Below are positions 27,992-37,121 of a stretch of DNA of 64,000 nt, piece by piece (the first letter of the stretch is position 1; each line of letters begins with the position of its first letter). The position numbers and the translations under genes were made by a program. Where the stretch lies: the NCBI GenBank assembly GCA_031292525.1, contig JARLGY010000037.1:248001-312000 (forward strand). The letters run 5' to 3'. The notes below the pieces were generated by a model. The model saw nothing but the letters and a program-made list of their open reading frames with translations. It was not told the origin of the DNA and ran no database searches. This DNA comes from Flavipsychrobacter sp. GTDB lineage: Bacteria > Bacteroidota > Bacteroidia > Chitinophagales > Chitinophagaceae.

Positions 27992-29407
27992 ATGGATTGG
28001 GAAAAATTCAGTACTACGCTAAAAAACCTTTCAGGAAGATTTAAAAATGAAAAGCTTCGTATGCATGTACTGCAAGCTTTTCCCTACTGGATCGCCTCCC
28101 TTATCACCGGACTTATAGCTGTATTTTATGCCCGGCTTTTTGCCTGGGCCGAAACCTTTGGGGTATCTATCCTACATGTACACAAATGGCTTATTTTTAT
28201 TATCACGCCTGCATGCTTTGTTATTGCAAGGCTTTTGGTACAACGTTATAGCCCATACGCACGTGGCAGCGGCATACCGCAGGTCATGGCAGCTATAGAG
28301 CTGGCAAATCCAAAAGAAAATGAAAAGGTAAAAAAGCTACTCAACCTACGGGTCATTTTCATTAAGGTATTGTCTAGTATGCTTATGATCATTGGAGGTG
28401 GTGCAATTGGCCGCGAAGGACCAACCATACAAATAGCAGGTACAGTATTCAGGAAGATCAATGAATGGTTACCTGCTTCCTGGCCCAAGGTATCTAAAAA
28501 GAATATGATACTGACAGGTGCAGCGGCTGGCCTCGCAGCAGCTTTTAATACCCCTCTGGGTGGGATTGTTTTTGCCGTAGAGGAACTCGCTAAAACACAC
28601 ATCAGCTTTTTCAAAACTGCCATCTTTACTGCCGTAATTATTGCAGGTCTCACTGCCCAGGCCCTACTGGGTCCTTACCTCTACCTGGGTTATCCTGATG
28701 TAAATAATCTTTCAGGCTACATATTCTTTGCCGTTGCTTTCGTAGCAATAATAGCTGGTCTTGCAGGTGCTTACATGAGCAAACTTATATTGATGCTTAT
28801 GGCCTGGAAAAAAAGCCTGAAAGGCAAATATGCCGATATTTTTTTTGTACTAGGATGTGCGGCAGTAGTTAGCTTAACTGCTTACTTTTTAGATGGAGGT
28901 ATATTAGGTTCAGGCAAGGAACAGATGACGCACATACTTTTTACAAGTGATAAGTATGCAAGCTGGCAATTACCATTACTCCGCATCATTGGCCCTATAC
29001 TTGCATTCACTACGGGCGCTGCAGGTGGGGTTTTTGCACCTGCACTGGGTGCCGGCGCTACACTTGGCTCTTTTATAGCTGGGCTTATGCACCTTGCTGC
29101 CGCTAATACAAATATGCTGGTATTGGCAGGCATGGTTGCCTTTCTCACTGGCGTTACACGTTCTCCATTTACATCAGCTATACTGGTGCTCGAAATGACT
29201 GATCGGCACAATGTTATTTTTCATCTCATGCTAGCAGGCACTATAGCCAGCCTTGCAGCTACACTGGTAAGTAAGCATTCGTTTTACGATTACCTGAAAC
29301 ATCAATACATAATGGAATTGGCAGAAGAGGACAAACACGAAGACCTTAATAATAAAAATGACATCGGTAAAATACCTCCTGGATCTCCGTTGACAACTCC
29401 AGCCTGA
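27992..29407 (+). CDS. ClC-family chloride channel or H+/Cl- antiporter
   Basis: The 471-residue polytopic membrane protein has the ClC selectivity signatures: ARGSGIPQVMAA (GSGIP), GGGAIGREGPTIQIAG (GREGP, whose glutamate is the gating residue) and GAAGGVFAPALGAGATLGS (GxFxP). A glutamate pair at FAVEELAKT sits where the internal proton-path glutamate occurs in transporter-type ClCs. An antiporter is therefore more likely than a passive channel, but this is inference. There are no C-terminal CBS domains; the tail is short and charged. The gene ends 8 bases from a convergent hydrolase gene, with no evident terminator between them. Confidence 0.94.
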   Translation: MDWEKFSTTLKNLSGRFKNEKLRMHVLQAFPYWIASLITGLIAVFYARLFAWAETFGVSILHVHKWLIFIITPACFVIARLLVQRYSPYARGSGIPQVMAAIELANPKENEKVKKLLNLRVIFIKVLSSMLMIIGGGAIGREGPTIQIAGTVFRKINEWLPASWPKVSKKNMILTGAAAGLAAAFNTPLGGIVFAVEELAKTHISFFKTAIFTAVIIAGLTAQALLGPYLYLGYPDVNNLSGYIFFAVAFVAIIAGLAGAYMSKLILMLMAWKKSLKGKYADIFFVLGCAAVVSLTAYFLDGGILGSGKEQMTHILFTSDKYASWQLPLLRIIGPILAFTTGAAGGVFAPALGAGATLGSFIAGLMHLAAANTNMLVLAGMVAFLTGVTRSPFTSAILVLEMTDRHNVIFHLMLAGTIASLAATLVSKHSFYDYLKHQYIMELAEEDKHEDLNNKNDIGKIPPGSPLTTPA

Positions 29408-29415
29408 TCGTTACC

Positions 29416-31290
29416 TCACTTAGCTGTTAACCGTACCGAATTATCGCGCACTATAGGCAGTTCTATGCAGGTAGCAAAGCGCCTGCTCCTGTAGATGCTT
29501 TGGGTTGTTTTAATGAAATCTTTATCTGTAGCTGCAAATATGTTCGGCACATATTTTTGCGGATTACGATCGTACAAAGGGAACCACGAGCTTTGTATCT
29601 GCACCATAATGCGGTGTCCTTTTTTAAACACATGGTTCACCTCATGCAGCTTTATTTTATATTCTTCTACTCTACCGGGCACTATAGCCTGTGGAGCAGT
29701 AAAGCTGGTCCGGAACCGCCCCCTGAAAATATCTGCTGCTATAATGAGTTCATATTGGCTCATTTCAGGTTTGGGCTTGTAGTATTCAGGGTATTGGTCA
29801 ATCACTTTTACCACCCAGTCCGCGTCACTTCCGGTAGTACTTGCAAATAAGCTTGCAACCACATTCCCTGTTATAGTTACATCGGTATCCAACGGCTCGG
29901 TCTTATAGCTGATCATATCTGGCCGGTGATCTACCTGGCGCTGATCTTCGGTCAGCCACGTATCCCAGCTTGAACTATCTGAATAAGTCACCTCTATAGG
30001 TCTTCTCCTGTAAGGTATCGGGTTCTCCGGGTCACTAATATAGGTATCAAAACCTTTGTCACCTTCTGTAGGCTTCTGGAAAGACAGTTTATTGTTATCG
30101 TTTAGATAGAGCTTTGTATTTTTTGTACTGTGGTCCGGCCAATGTGCATAACGTTTCCAGGTATTAGATCCTGTCTGAAAACATATTGCTTCCGGAAATG
30201 CGCCATCGCCTTTACCTTTCAAATAGTAGTCAAACCATTCTGTTTGTAATGCCCGGAAATCATCGGCGGTATTACGCCCCATGTTATAGTCTCCTATTAC
30301 CGTTGCATCGTTATCAGACCATTGTCCATGACACCAAGGGCCCAATATTATATGGTTATAATTGTTACGATCATACCTTTCCATTTTTGCATAAAGCATT
30401 TCTGGCCCGTTCATGTTTTCCTGGTCCCAAAATCCGCCAACATGTAGTATAGGTATATTGGGGGTATCGGTATAATTGACAGGCGCCTTGTTTGCCCAAA
30501 ATTTGTCATAATTTGGATGAGCAACAAAGCCGTTCCAGGTGGGTATTTGGTTATGAAAGTACTTCTTGTTCACATTGGCTAGTGATCCTAAGTTCAGGTA
30601 CCAGTCATAAAGATCATACTGCATAAAAGGGAAAGTAGTATCTCCTCTCGTTGCTTCCTCGCCATAAGAATATTCAAAGGCAAATGATAATCTGAATGCC
30701 CCATTATGAAAGTAATCATCTCCCATGAAAAAATCTGCTACAGTCCCCTGCGGCGATACAGTCTTAAGAGCTGGATGGGTACCTTTTGCTGCACTTATCA
30801 GCGCTAGCTCTCCAGGGTATGAAATACCCAATTGGCCCACTTTACCATTGCTGGGTATGTTTTTCACCAGCCAGTCTATCAGGTCATAAGTATCAGATGC
30901 CTCATCAATTGCTTTACAATTTTTCCTTTCAAATGCCCCTTCCATCACAAAGTCACCTTCGCTTTTTTGTTTTCCTCTTATGTTCTGGTAAACAAAAATA
31001 TATCCGTCCTGCGCCAGGTTCTTTACGTAACTATCTTTTTCAGGACTTAAAACACCTATGTTCCAGTCGCTATATGGCGAGCGCATGATGAGTATTGGGA
31101 GGGTATCGCTACCATTAACTGGGATGTATATGCGCGTGAAGAGTTTGACACCATCCCTCATAGGTACCATTATTTCCTTTTTTGCATACTGTATAGGCTG
31201 CTTTAAGGTGGTATTTTGGGCATTGCTTTTAGCTATGGTAACAAAGCATGTAAACAAAAAAACTGGAAGGAAATACTTCAAAGTATACAT
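29416..31290 (-). CDS. CocE/NonD-family exported serine hydrolase (X-Pro dipeptidyl-peptidase-like)
   Basis: The 624-residue protein carries a Sec signal peptide (cleavage near SNAQNTT). It has the CocE/NonD alpha/beta-hydrolase N-domain: MRDGVKLFTRIYIPVN, the oxyanion region MRSPYSDWN, and the nucleophile elbow GISYPGEL. The acid and base regions are GGFWDQENMNGPEM and LGPWCHGQW. The C-terminal jelly-roll domain (about residues 430-620, including HRIMVQIQSSWFPLYDRNPQ) is typical. Such enzymes hydrolyse esters or amides such as glutaryl-7-ACA, cocaine or N-terminal dipeptides. The physiological substrate here is unknown. It is 155 bases upstream, in transcription order, of nothing recognisable: the convergent ClC gene is on its 3' side. 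Confidence 0.93.
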   Translation of the reverse strand: MYTLKYFLPVFLFTCFVTIAKSNAQNTTLKQPIQYAKKEIMVPMRDGVKLFTRIYIPVNGSDTLPILIMRSPYSDWNIGVLSPEKDSYVKNLAQDGYIFVYQNIRGKQKSEGDFVMEGAFERKNCKAIDEASDTYDLIDWLVKNIPSNGKVGQLGISYPGELALISAAKGTHPALKTVSPQGTVADFFMGDDYFHNGAFRLSFAFEYSYGEEATRGDTTFPFMQYDLYDWYLNLGSLANVNKKYFHNQIPTWNGFVAHPNYDKFWANKAPVNYTDTPNIPILHVGGFWDQENMNGPEMLYAKMERYDRNNYNHIILGPWCHGQWSDNDATVIGDYNMGRNTADDFRALQTEWFDYYLKGKGDGAFPEAICFQTGSNTWKRYAHWPDHSTKNTKLYLNDNNKLSFQKPTEGDKGFDTYISDPENPIPYRRRPIEVTYSDSSSWDTWLTEDQRQVDHRPDMISYKTEPLDTDVTITGNVVASLFASTTGSDADWVVKVIDQYPEYYKPKPEMSQYELIIAADIFRGRFRTSFTAPQAIVPGRVEEYKIKLHEVNHVFKKGHRIMVQIQSSWFPLYDRNPQKYVPNIFAATDKDFIKTTQSIYRSRRFATCIELPIVRDNSVRLTAK

Positions 31291-31445
31291 AACTTATTAC
31301 AGGCACCGCAACGCCTAATTATTTTACCAAATAAAATGGGGCAGTCAAATTTACAGATTAAAACGTTATTGTCTATATAAACAACTCAATTTACCAGCGT
31401 TTGTAATGTTTTTTTGACATAACATATACAATCGGGACAACAACA

Positions 31446-32276
31446 TTATTCCTGGAAGGCAATTCCTACCCCCTGCCATGTAGATGTAGTTTTGTACAAC
31501 TGGTCGTTACCCTGTCCACCACCGCCATTTCGCCTCCCCATACCCATACCACCACCCATACCTGGGCCCATGCCAAAACCACCCACACCTACGCTAAAGC
31601 GGGGTGCACCGCCTCCACCGTTACCACCCATACCTTCAGGCCTGTCCATTCCCAAAATATCGAAGCAGATATCCAGTGGCCTGCCTTGGTCTCTGCGGTC
31701 AATTTCACCTTTAGGATAAAATGTTTTAAAGGGGATTACAGCTTCCCATACCAACTGGTCATACTCGTCCAGTCCCACACCTACCTTTATACCGCAAGTA
31801 TCGCCGTCATCCAATTTAAATTTGCCACGGCAGCCTTTAAATCCATTTAGAAAAAATTCGTTTGTTGTGCCCATAGCATCATCTACCTGTTTTGCCATAT
31901 CATGTCCCGCCACCACCTTGGTACGTCCATGCTCGTTATCAGATGGGTAACAAACTGAAGTACTTTGTGTTTTGGTTGCAGACTTATCTATCCATACCAC
32001 CATACCCCTGCGTAATATTTTCAACTCGGTTGCCAAATCCCCTGTTTCAACAGTTATATATAAATTATTCTTGTCGTTAGATATAGCATAGGTGATCAAT
32101 GCTTTGCTATTTTCAAACGGATAAGGTACGGGCCAGTCATTACGTTTACCATCAATTACTATGGGCGATGCCTGCCATGTACCCGGTAATCTTTTTGAAG
32201 ATTGATGTGATTTTTTTTCACTGCTGCATCCCAACGCAAGCATCAAGAAAATGCTTGAAATAATTATTTTACGCAT
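31446..32276 (-). CDS. Lipoprotein with CBM9/DOMON-like domain and Gly/Met-rich tail
   Basis: The 276-residue protein has a lipoprotein signal (ISSIFLMLALGCSSEKK, lipid cysteine about residue 17). A family-9 carbohydrate-binding-like fold follows, recognised by IVIDGKRNDWP near the start, then NNLYITVETGD and VWEAVIPFKTFYP. From about residue 215 the sequence turns into a low-complexity Gly/Met/Arg stretch (GMGPGMGGGMGMGRRNGGGG) and closes with a short hydrophobic end. Outer-membrane anchoring is inferred from the lipobox. Function is unknown; the CBM9-like domain could bind a saccharide or act as a structural unit. The gene lies upstream of the CocE hydrolase on the same strand with a 155-base gap. 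Confidence 0.82.
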   Translation of the reverse strand: MRKIIISSIFLMLALGCSSEKKSHQSSKRLPGTWQASPIVIDGKRNDWPVPYPFENSKALITYAISNDKNNLYITVETGDLATELKILRRGMVVWIDKSATKTQSTSVCYPSDNEHGRTKVVAGHDMAKQVDDAMGTTNEFFLNGFKGCRGKFKLDDGDTCGIKVGVGLDEYDQLVWEAVIPFKTFYPKGEIDRRDQGRPLDICFDILGMDRPEGMGGNGGGGAPRFSVGVGGFGMGPGMGGGMGMGRRNGGGGQGNDQLYKTTSTWQGVGIAFQE

Positions 32277-32412
32277 TGTTATTCTGGTATTGTATATAGA
32301 GCAAGCTAATGCACTTTGACTATAAAATATTGCTAAAGTTTAAGCCCAGATAGCTCGGAAGCATGGGCTCACTTAAGCTGATGGCGAACCATGCTCACTA
32401 AATATTATAAAC

Positions 32413-32453
32413 AGCAATGCCCGCCAGGTTAGGAAAACCTGGCAGGCATTGCT
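32413..32453 (-). terminator. Strong hairpin terminator after the dienelactone hydrolase gene
   Basis: A 17-bp stem interrupted by one mismatch (arms 32413-32430 and 32436-32453, mismatch 32422/32444) has a 5-base loop. It is 14 bases past the hydrolase stop in the minus direction. The T-run is weak. Confidence 0.75.
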
Positions 32454-32466
32454 ATATTGTAATTAT

Positions 32467-33276
32467 CTAAAATATAGTTTTGAAGAAACTCTTCATTTCT
32501 GCCCATGACTTCTTATCAGCTGCAGCATTATACGCTATTGGCATCTTAAATTTCTTACCGTTGGCTGTAGCATCCGGATTGGTAAATGCATGCAAAGCTC
32601 CAGGATAGCTAATAAATTTATAAGACACACCACTGGTATCAAGGTTTTTCCTGAATGCAGCAATATCTTCTGCGGGCACAAACTTATCAGCGCCACCATT
32701 CAATACCAACATTTTACCAGTTACTGCCCCCTTCACTGCAGGTACTGTCTTTAAACCACCATGAAAGCTAACAACCCCATCCAGGTTAGTACCCATCTTG
32801 GCTGCATTCAGCACCATGCTGCCACCAAAGCAATAGCCTATTGCCGCTACCTTATGCTGGTCAGCTTCGGGAAATTCCCTCACCTTAACCATTGCAGCCA
32901 CTATACGATTCTTGCCCAGATTAGGGTCGGTATAAAAAGGAGTAGCATACTCTTGCGCTGTTTTCGGATCTGTGGCAACCTTACCATCTCCGTAAATATC
33001 GGCAGCAATGGCTATATACCCAAGTTCTGCCAGCATACGTGCACGGCGCTTGGTATATTCAGTAACGCCCCACCATTCGGGTACCACAATTATTGCAGGG
33101 CGCTTTCCTGTCTTGTTAGCATCATAGGCTACATAGCCCTTTAAAGTAGCACCATTTTCAGTATAGGTTACTTCTTGCCCCACTATCTTGTGTGTCTTTT
33201 TTGCCTGTGCATTTACAGCTGTAATACTTGCAGCAAGGAAACCGAATACCAAAAGTGTCCTAAGTAAAATTCTCAT
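32467..33276 (-). CDS. Dienelactone hydrolase family protein, exported
   Basis: The 269-residue alpha/beta hydrolase has a signal peptide (FGFLAASITAVNAQA). The active-site triad is visible: Cys in the nucleophile elbow AIGYCFGGSMVLN, Asp in LNGGADKFVP and His in YPGALHAFTNPDA. WWGVTEYTKRRARMLAELGY and AIAADIYGDGK are the usual N-terminal family segments. Classical enzymes open dienelactone to maleylacetate in chloroaromatic degradation. Exported homologues in Bacteroidota have unknown substrates, and no aromatic-degradation genes adjoin, so the substrate stays open. The gene is monocistronic with a strong terminator downstream. Confidence 0.93.
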   Translation of the reverse strand: MRILLRTLLVFGFLAASITAVNAQAKKTHKIVGQEVTYTENGATLKGYVAYDANKTGKRPAIIVVPEWWGVTEYTKRRARMLAELGYIAIAADIYGDGKVATDPKTAQEYATPFYTDPNLGKNRIVAAMVKVREFPEADQHKVAAIGYCFGGSMVLNAAKMGTNLDGVVSFHGGLKTVPAVKGAVTGKMLVLNGGADKFVPAEDIAAFRKNLDTSGVSYKFISYPGALHAFTNPDATANGKKFKMPIAYNAAADKKSWAEMKSFFKTIF

Positions 33277-33419
33277 ATCGTTTTATGGTTTAGTGGGTAA
33301 TAACCCAAGGTTAATGATTGTTCAAAGATAAGTAACGATAACTAATACTTTCATACCAACTACACCAGTTGGCCGTCACAATAGAGCCTATACTTTAAGT
33401 GCTTATCCCTTCAACAAAA

Positions 33420-33449
33420 AAATGGCTGCTCCATCGGGAACAGCCATTT
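33420..33449 (-). terminator. Rho-independent terminator after the M43 metalloprotease gene
   Basis: A 13-bp stem with one G-T wobble (33420-33432 with 33437-33449) and a 4-base loop is followed on the minus strand by seven T residues. It is 22 bases past the stop codon. Confidence 0.9.
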
Positions 33450-33470
33450 CTATATTATAAATTCTAAGGA

Positions 33471-35861
33471 CTAATACACAACTAATTTCTCAGTCTGCGA
33501 TTGTTCACCTGCAGTTACATGTACCAGGTACATACCTGTTGCTGTAATTGCAGAACGAGGTATTGTGATGCGGGTTAACGAACCGGTTGTTTGCTGAGCG
33601 GTAGTATAAACTACTCTGCCTGCTATATCAGTAACCTGTATTTGTGCATTTACATCATTCTTGGTAGAGATCATTACAAAAGCATCGCTGTTTGTAGGAT
33701 TTGGAGCCACTACTATAGACTTGTCATTAGGCATCAGAGTATTGAGACCTGAAGGATAGTTACTAAAATTCAAACGATCCATGTAGAAGTTATTCCCTGT
33801 AGAATAATAACCAAGAGCACTCGCGCTATGTGTATAGTAAGCAAGGTTAACGCCTGGTTTGTAACGGAAACGGAAAATAGTATGATTGGTTATTGCATTT
33901 TTTGCAAGCGGGACGCTTTGCAGGCTCCACGCCCCCTGCCATAACGGACGGTAAGGGTGCGGATAAGAACCATAGTTAACTAACTGGCCTTTGGTAAGGT
34001 AGGCCATTGGTGTCCATATATTACCCGGACTACTGCTACCACAAGTGGTGTTATAATCTATTTCAAGTGTATCATTAATATCTCCTGGTATAGAGGTAAT
34101 GCTCGCTGCAGAATACATAAAGTTGAGGGTTGGAGAAGCTGCACCACCGTTAAGACCAGTAAGATCAAATGCTGGAGTGAACATATCATCATAGTCACCT
34201 TTAGCAATACCTATACTGTTAGTAGGATAAGTGCGGTTATCAAAACCTACATATTCCAAGCAAGAATTATCGTAATAGCCGGTATTATTATTTATTATCC
34301 ATTTAAAATCATTATTATAGTAGTTGAACATTGGATATTTGGCAACATCGCTATTAGAAGCCGCAGGGTTGAATTCTTCAACATACCCTTCTGCCGAAAT
34401 TGCTGTAGGATCAGCTACATATAAAGAGTTATTTTGAACCAGTGTATCTGCACCGCTGCTGTTTTTACCATTAGCTATCAGCGAGATATTTACCCAACCT
34501 GGCTGTGAGAACGAAGAAGTAAAAGATGTAGTATTTGTAGAAGTAGGTGTAGATGCATATGAAGGCAATGTCCATAAAACACTTGATACCGAATCATTCC
34601 AGGTAAAGTTGGTAAATGTAACACTTGCACCTTCACAAACAAAGTGGTTGCTTATATTGAAGTCCGCCACTGGTGGCAATACAGGTAATGGATTTAACGC
34701 ACCCGTTATAGCCAGATTATGAGGCGTGGAAAGACTATCCCTGTTTGCAAGAGAAGATTGCAATACCCCCCAAACACGAGCTACTTGTCCTTTGGTAAAC
34801 ATCAGTTCAGGAGAGCACTGCGAGTAAGTCATAATATTTTGTGTATTCGCTGTGTCCGGATAGTCCGCAAGAGAATCGCGTACCACACCTGTAAAGTGAG
34901 CGGGTAGTGGGGAGTAGCTTATACTATCAACAGGGTATTTTTTATAATATCCCGTAGCACACATAGTATCATATAATCCCACCAGGCAGCTTACACAAAA
35001 CTCACCTGTTGTTGGCGGGGTGTCATCTACGCCATCATCACCGCAACCTGCAGCAGCACAACCTGTATTATTATTACCAAAAGGATGCAATAAACCTAAA
35101 TAATGACCTACTTCATGTGATATGATGAAAGCAGAACCACCATCAGCAATGTATGGCGCAGCAGTTATCAAACCATCTATTAAAGGATCAGATGCGCCAA
35201 CATCTGGAAGCTGGGAATAAGCAGCTACAACTGAACCTTGAATATCAGCACCAAGCCCAATTACGTGCTCTATCCATATATTCAGATAATTAGATGGGTT
35301 CCACAGGTCTAGCTTTGCATAGTTATCAGCGCCCCAGGTAAGGTAGGTTGCTTCACGTGTTACGCCTCTTGTTGGTTGACCGGTAGGATCTAAAGTAGCT
35401 AAATGGAATGCAATACGCATTTTACCTATATACTTCTTAAATGGTTGGATTACAGTAGAAACGTCGTTCCTTTCATTATAATAAATATTCAGGTTGTTGA
35501 TCATTGATGCTATTTGCGCATCAGAAACGTCATCCTGGTAAGGATTAAAATTAGGAACAGTATATGGTGGGGTTTGACCATAATTATGTATCACATGCAC
35601 TACAACAGGAATCACAAAAGTATCTATACCAAGAGTATCGGCTTGTGTGGTTTTTGCCAGACTACTACCGGTAAATTTCTTCTTTGTAAAATCAGCAACT
35701 TGTTGCTCAAATAACTTCTGGTTGTTAGCTAGCTTTGTAGCTAGCTCTGGATGCTCCAATAAAAGCTGTTTAGTGGCAAGATCCACACCGCAATACTGGG
35801 CTTTCACTGCCATAGAAAAACTTACAAGGATGGCAGAAAAAAGTATTAATTTTCTTATCAT
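33471..35861 (-). CDS. Secreted M43-family metalloprotease with T9SS sorting domain
   Basis: The 796-residue precursor has a signal peptide (ILVSFSMAVKAQYCG) and an M43 (pappalysin/cytophagalysin-type) metzincin domain. The zinc site is ISHEVGHYLGLLHPFG near residue 250 (HExxHxxGxxH). The Met-turn is NIMTYSQCSPELMF. Cysteine pairs surround the catalytic part, as in secreted M43 enzymes. After it come a PKD-like module (VADFNISNHFVCEGASVTF, about residue 397 onward) and a jelly-roll-like region. The C-terminal T9SS sorting domain spans about residues 717-796 (VAPNPTNSDAFVMIS). It would act outside the cell; the substrate is unknown. It is flanked by non-coding AT-rich DNA upstream. Confidence 0.95.
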   Translation of the reverse strand: MIRKLILFSAILVSFSMAVKAQYCGVDLATKQLLLEHPELATKLANNQKLFEQQVADFTKKKFTGSSLAKTTQADTLGIDTFVIPVVVHVIHNYGQTPPYTVPNFNPYQDDVSDAQIASMINNLNIYYNERNDVSTVIQPFKKYIGKMRIAFHLATLDPTGQPTRGVTREATYLTWGADNYAKLDLWNPSNYLNIWIEHVIGLGADIQGSVVAAYSQLPDVGASDPLIDGLITAAPYIADGGSAFIISHEVGHYLGLLHPFGNNNTGCAAAGCGDDGVDDTPPTTGEFCVSCLVGLYDTMCATGYYKKYPVDSISYSPLPAHFTGVVRDSLADYPDTANTQNIMTYSQCSPELMFTKGQVARVWGVLQSSLANRDSLSTPHNLAITGALNPLPVLPPVADFNISNHFVCEGASVTFTNFTWNDSVSSVLWTLPSYASTPTSTNTTSFTSSFSQPGWVNISLIANGKNSSGADTLVQNNSLYVADPTAISAEGYVEEFNPAASNSDVAKYPMFNYYNNDFKWIINNNTGYYDNSCLEYVGFDNRTYPTNSIGIAKGDYDDMFTPAFDLTGLNGGAASPTLNFMYSAASITSIPGDINDTLEIDYNTTCGSSSPGNIWTPMAYLTKGQLVNYGSYPHPYRPLWQGAWSLQSVPLAKNAITNHTIFRFRYKPGVNLAYYTHSASALGYYSTGNNFYMDRLNFSNYPSGLNTLMPNDKSIVVAPNPTNSDAFVMISTKNDVNAQIQVTDIAGRVVYTTAQQTTGSLTRITIPRSAITATGMYLVHVTAGEQSQTEKLVVY

Positions 35862-36351
35862 TTTCTCAGGAATTTATTATTTTTTTTATTATACACTGCT
35901 GATTGTCCCAAAATTAGAATAATAATGTTAATTTTTTAAAAAAACATTTTCCTCTAAACCCTAGTTCACATCTTTAAAAAATTATCACCTCATCTTAATG
36001 CATTGCTTAAAGGTAGAGTATAGACTTTACTGCTATAAGACGTAATAAATATTATAAAACCTGTGGCGGCTGAATAAATATTTATTTTCACAAAATGAAT
36101 TGTATTAATTAATAGTCTTTATGGTGGCATTCTATTGCCATGAGGCTTCTAGCGTCATTAAATGATAACAACTTAAAGGCGACTCGCTAATAGTAGAACC
36201 ACCCACCTATACAGCAGGCAACCGATACCTTCTCTTGTTTCATGGTTTACAGCGATTTAAGATGTGAATAACGTCAGGTGTGACACAAAAAAATGTGGTG
36301 GGATAAACTACTACTGTAGAAATCCCACCACAAATTTTGATATAAAATATA
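35862..36351. other. 490-base intergenic region
   Basis: This AT-rich stretch holds the upstream region of the M43 protease gene (TTTTGG about 60 bases before its ATG on the minus strand) and the terminator of the DUF2383 gene. I see no reading frame, tRNA or repeat in the rest. Confidence 0.6.
36294..36332 (-). terminator. Rho-independent terminator after the DUF2383 gene
   Basis: A perfect 11-bp stem (36294-36304 with 36322-36332) is followed on the minus strand by a run of seven T. It lies 19 bases past the stop codon. Confidence 0.88.
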
Positions 36352-36870
36352 CTAGAACATCATTGGGCTATACTGGAAACTTCTCATTGCAGTATTTGTT
36401 ACATAGTATTCTTCGTTGCATTTCTTAATGCGTTCAGAAGTAGTCTTCATAGCTTTCTGTTGCGTTTCTATTAATTGGCGAATGTCGTCAAAGGGTGTAA
36501 AGTCTGCACTCAGGGCTGCGGTATACGCATGCTGGGCTATATCTTCATTGTATTGGCAAGAGCTCATTATAGCTTTGCGCGTATTTGTAGATAGCGCAAC
36601 ACTTAAGTCGCTCCATGCACGGTGTATCTGACCCGATATACTGCCCAGAATAGGATATGGATTAACGCCCAACTCGTTCATCTTATCCTTAAGTTCATTC
36701 TTATATTTAATGCTATCCGCAACAATATTTTTAAAAACACAAGCAAGATCCGAGTCCAAATTTGCCTGGTCTAAGGCCTTCTGGTATCGTGCTACCCTGT
36801 CTGTATTTATCTTTACTAAATCGTTTAGCATCTCTGCCACATGTTCGGCCTTGATTTGTTGAGGTGTCAT
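36352..36870 (-). CDS. PA2169/DUF2383-type four-helix bundle protein
   Basis: The 172-residue, all-helical cytoplasmic protein matches the DUF2383 (PA2169) pattern: ALNDLV-type first helix (EMLNDLVKINTDRVARYQKA), then LGVNPYPILGSISGQIHRAW, then SSCQYNEDIAQHAYTAAL. The fold is ferritin-like and such proteins are often stress-induced in other bacteria, but no activity is assigned. Here the C-terminal part (NEEYYVTNTAMRSFQYSPMMF) is specific. Its upstream region contains three inverted repeats, suggesting regulation. It is monocistronic. Confidence 0.85.
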   Translation of the reverse strand: MTPQQIKAEHVAEMLNDLVKINTDRVARYQKALDQANLDSDLACVFKNIVADSIKYKNELKDKMNELGVNPYPILGSISGQIHRAWSDLSVALSTNTRKAIMSSCQYNEDIAQHAYTAALSADFTPFDDIRQLIETQQKAMKTTSERIKKCNEEYYVTNTAMRSFQYSPMMF

Positions 36871-37121
36871 TTTTTTTATTTTTATTGGATCAACAATATT
36901 TTACTATAATCGCTCTGGTGTTGGGAATACCGGGTACTAATTACCTAAAAATATTGTGCCAATAAAATTATTTATTTCATAAATAAATAATATAATTTAT
37001 TACACATGTAATAAATAATTGGGAATCACATGGAGAGTCAGACAGCAAACATTAAACTATTATCACATTAGAATATCAGTGCATTATAATACATTGAGCA
37101 GATAGCAAATCAAAGCAAAAC
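36871..37121 (-). promoter_or_regulatory. AT-rich intergenic region with stacked palindromes
   Basis: Palindrome 1 has 11-bp arms (36967-36977 and 36981-36991) around a 3-base centre. Palindrome 2 has 10-bp arms (36995-37004 and 37007-37016) around CA. A looser pair CAATATTTT / AAAATATTG is at 36894-36902 and 36948-36956. They may terminate ygiD transcription, which runs into them, or control the DUF2383 gene. Confidence 0.5.
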
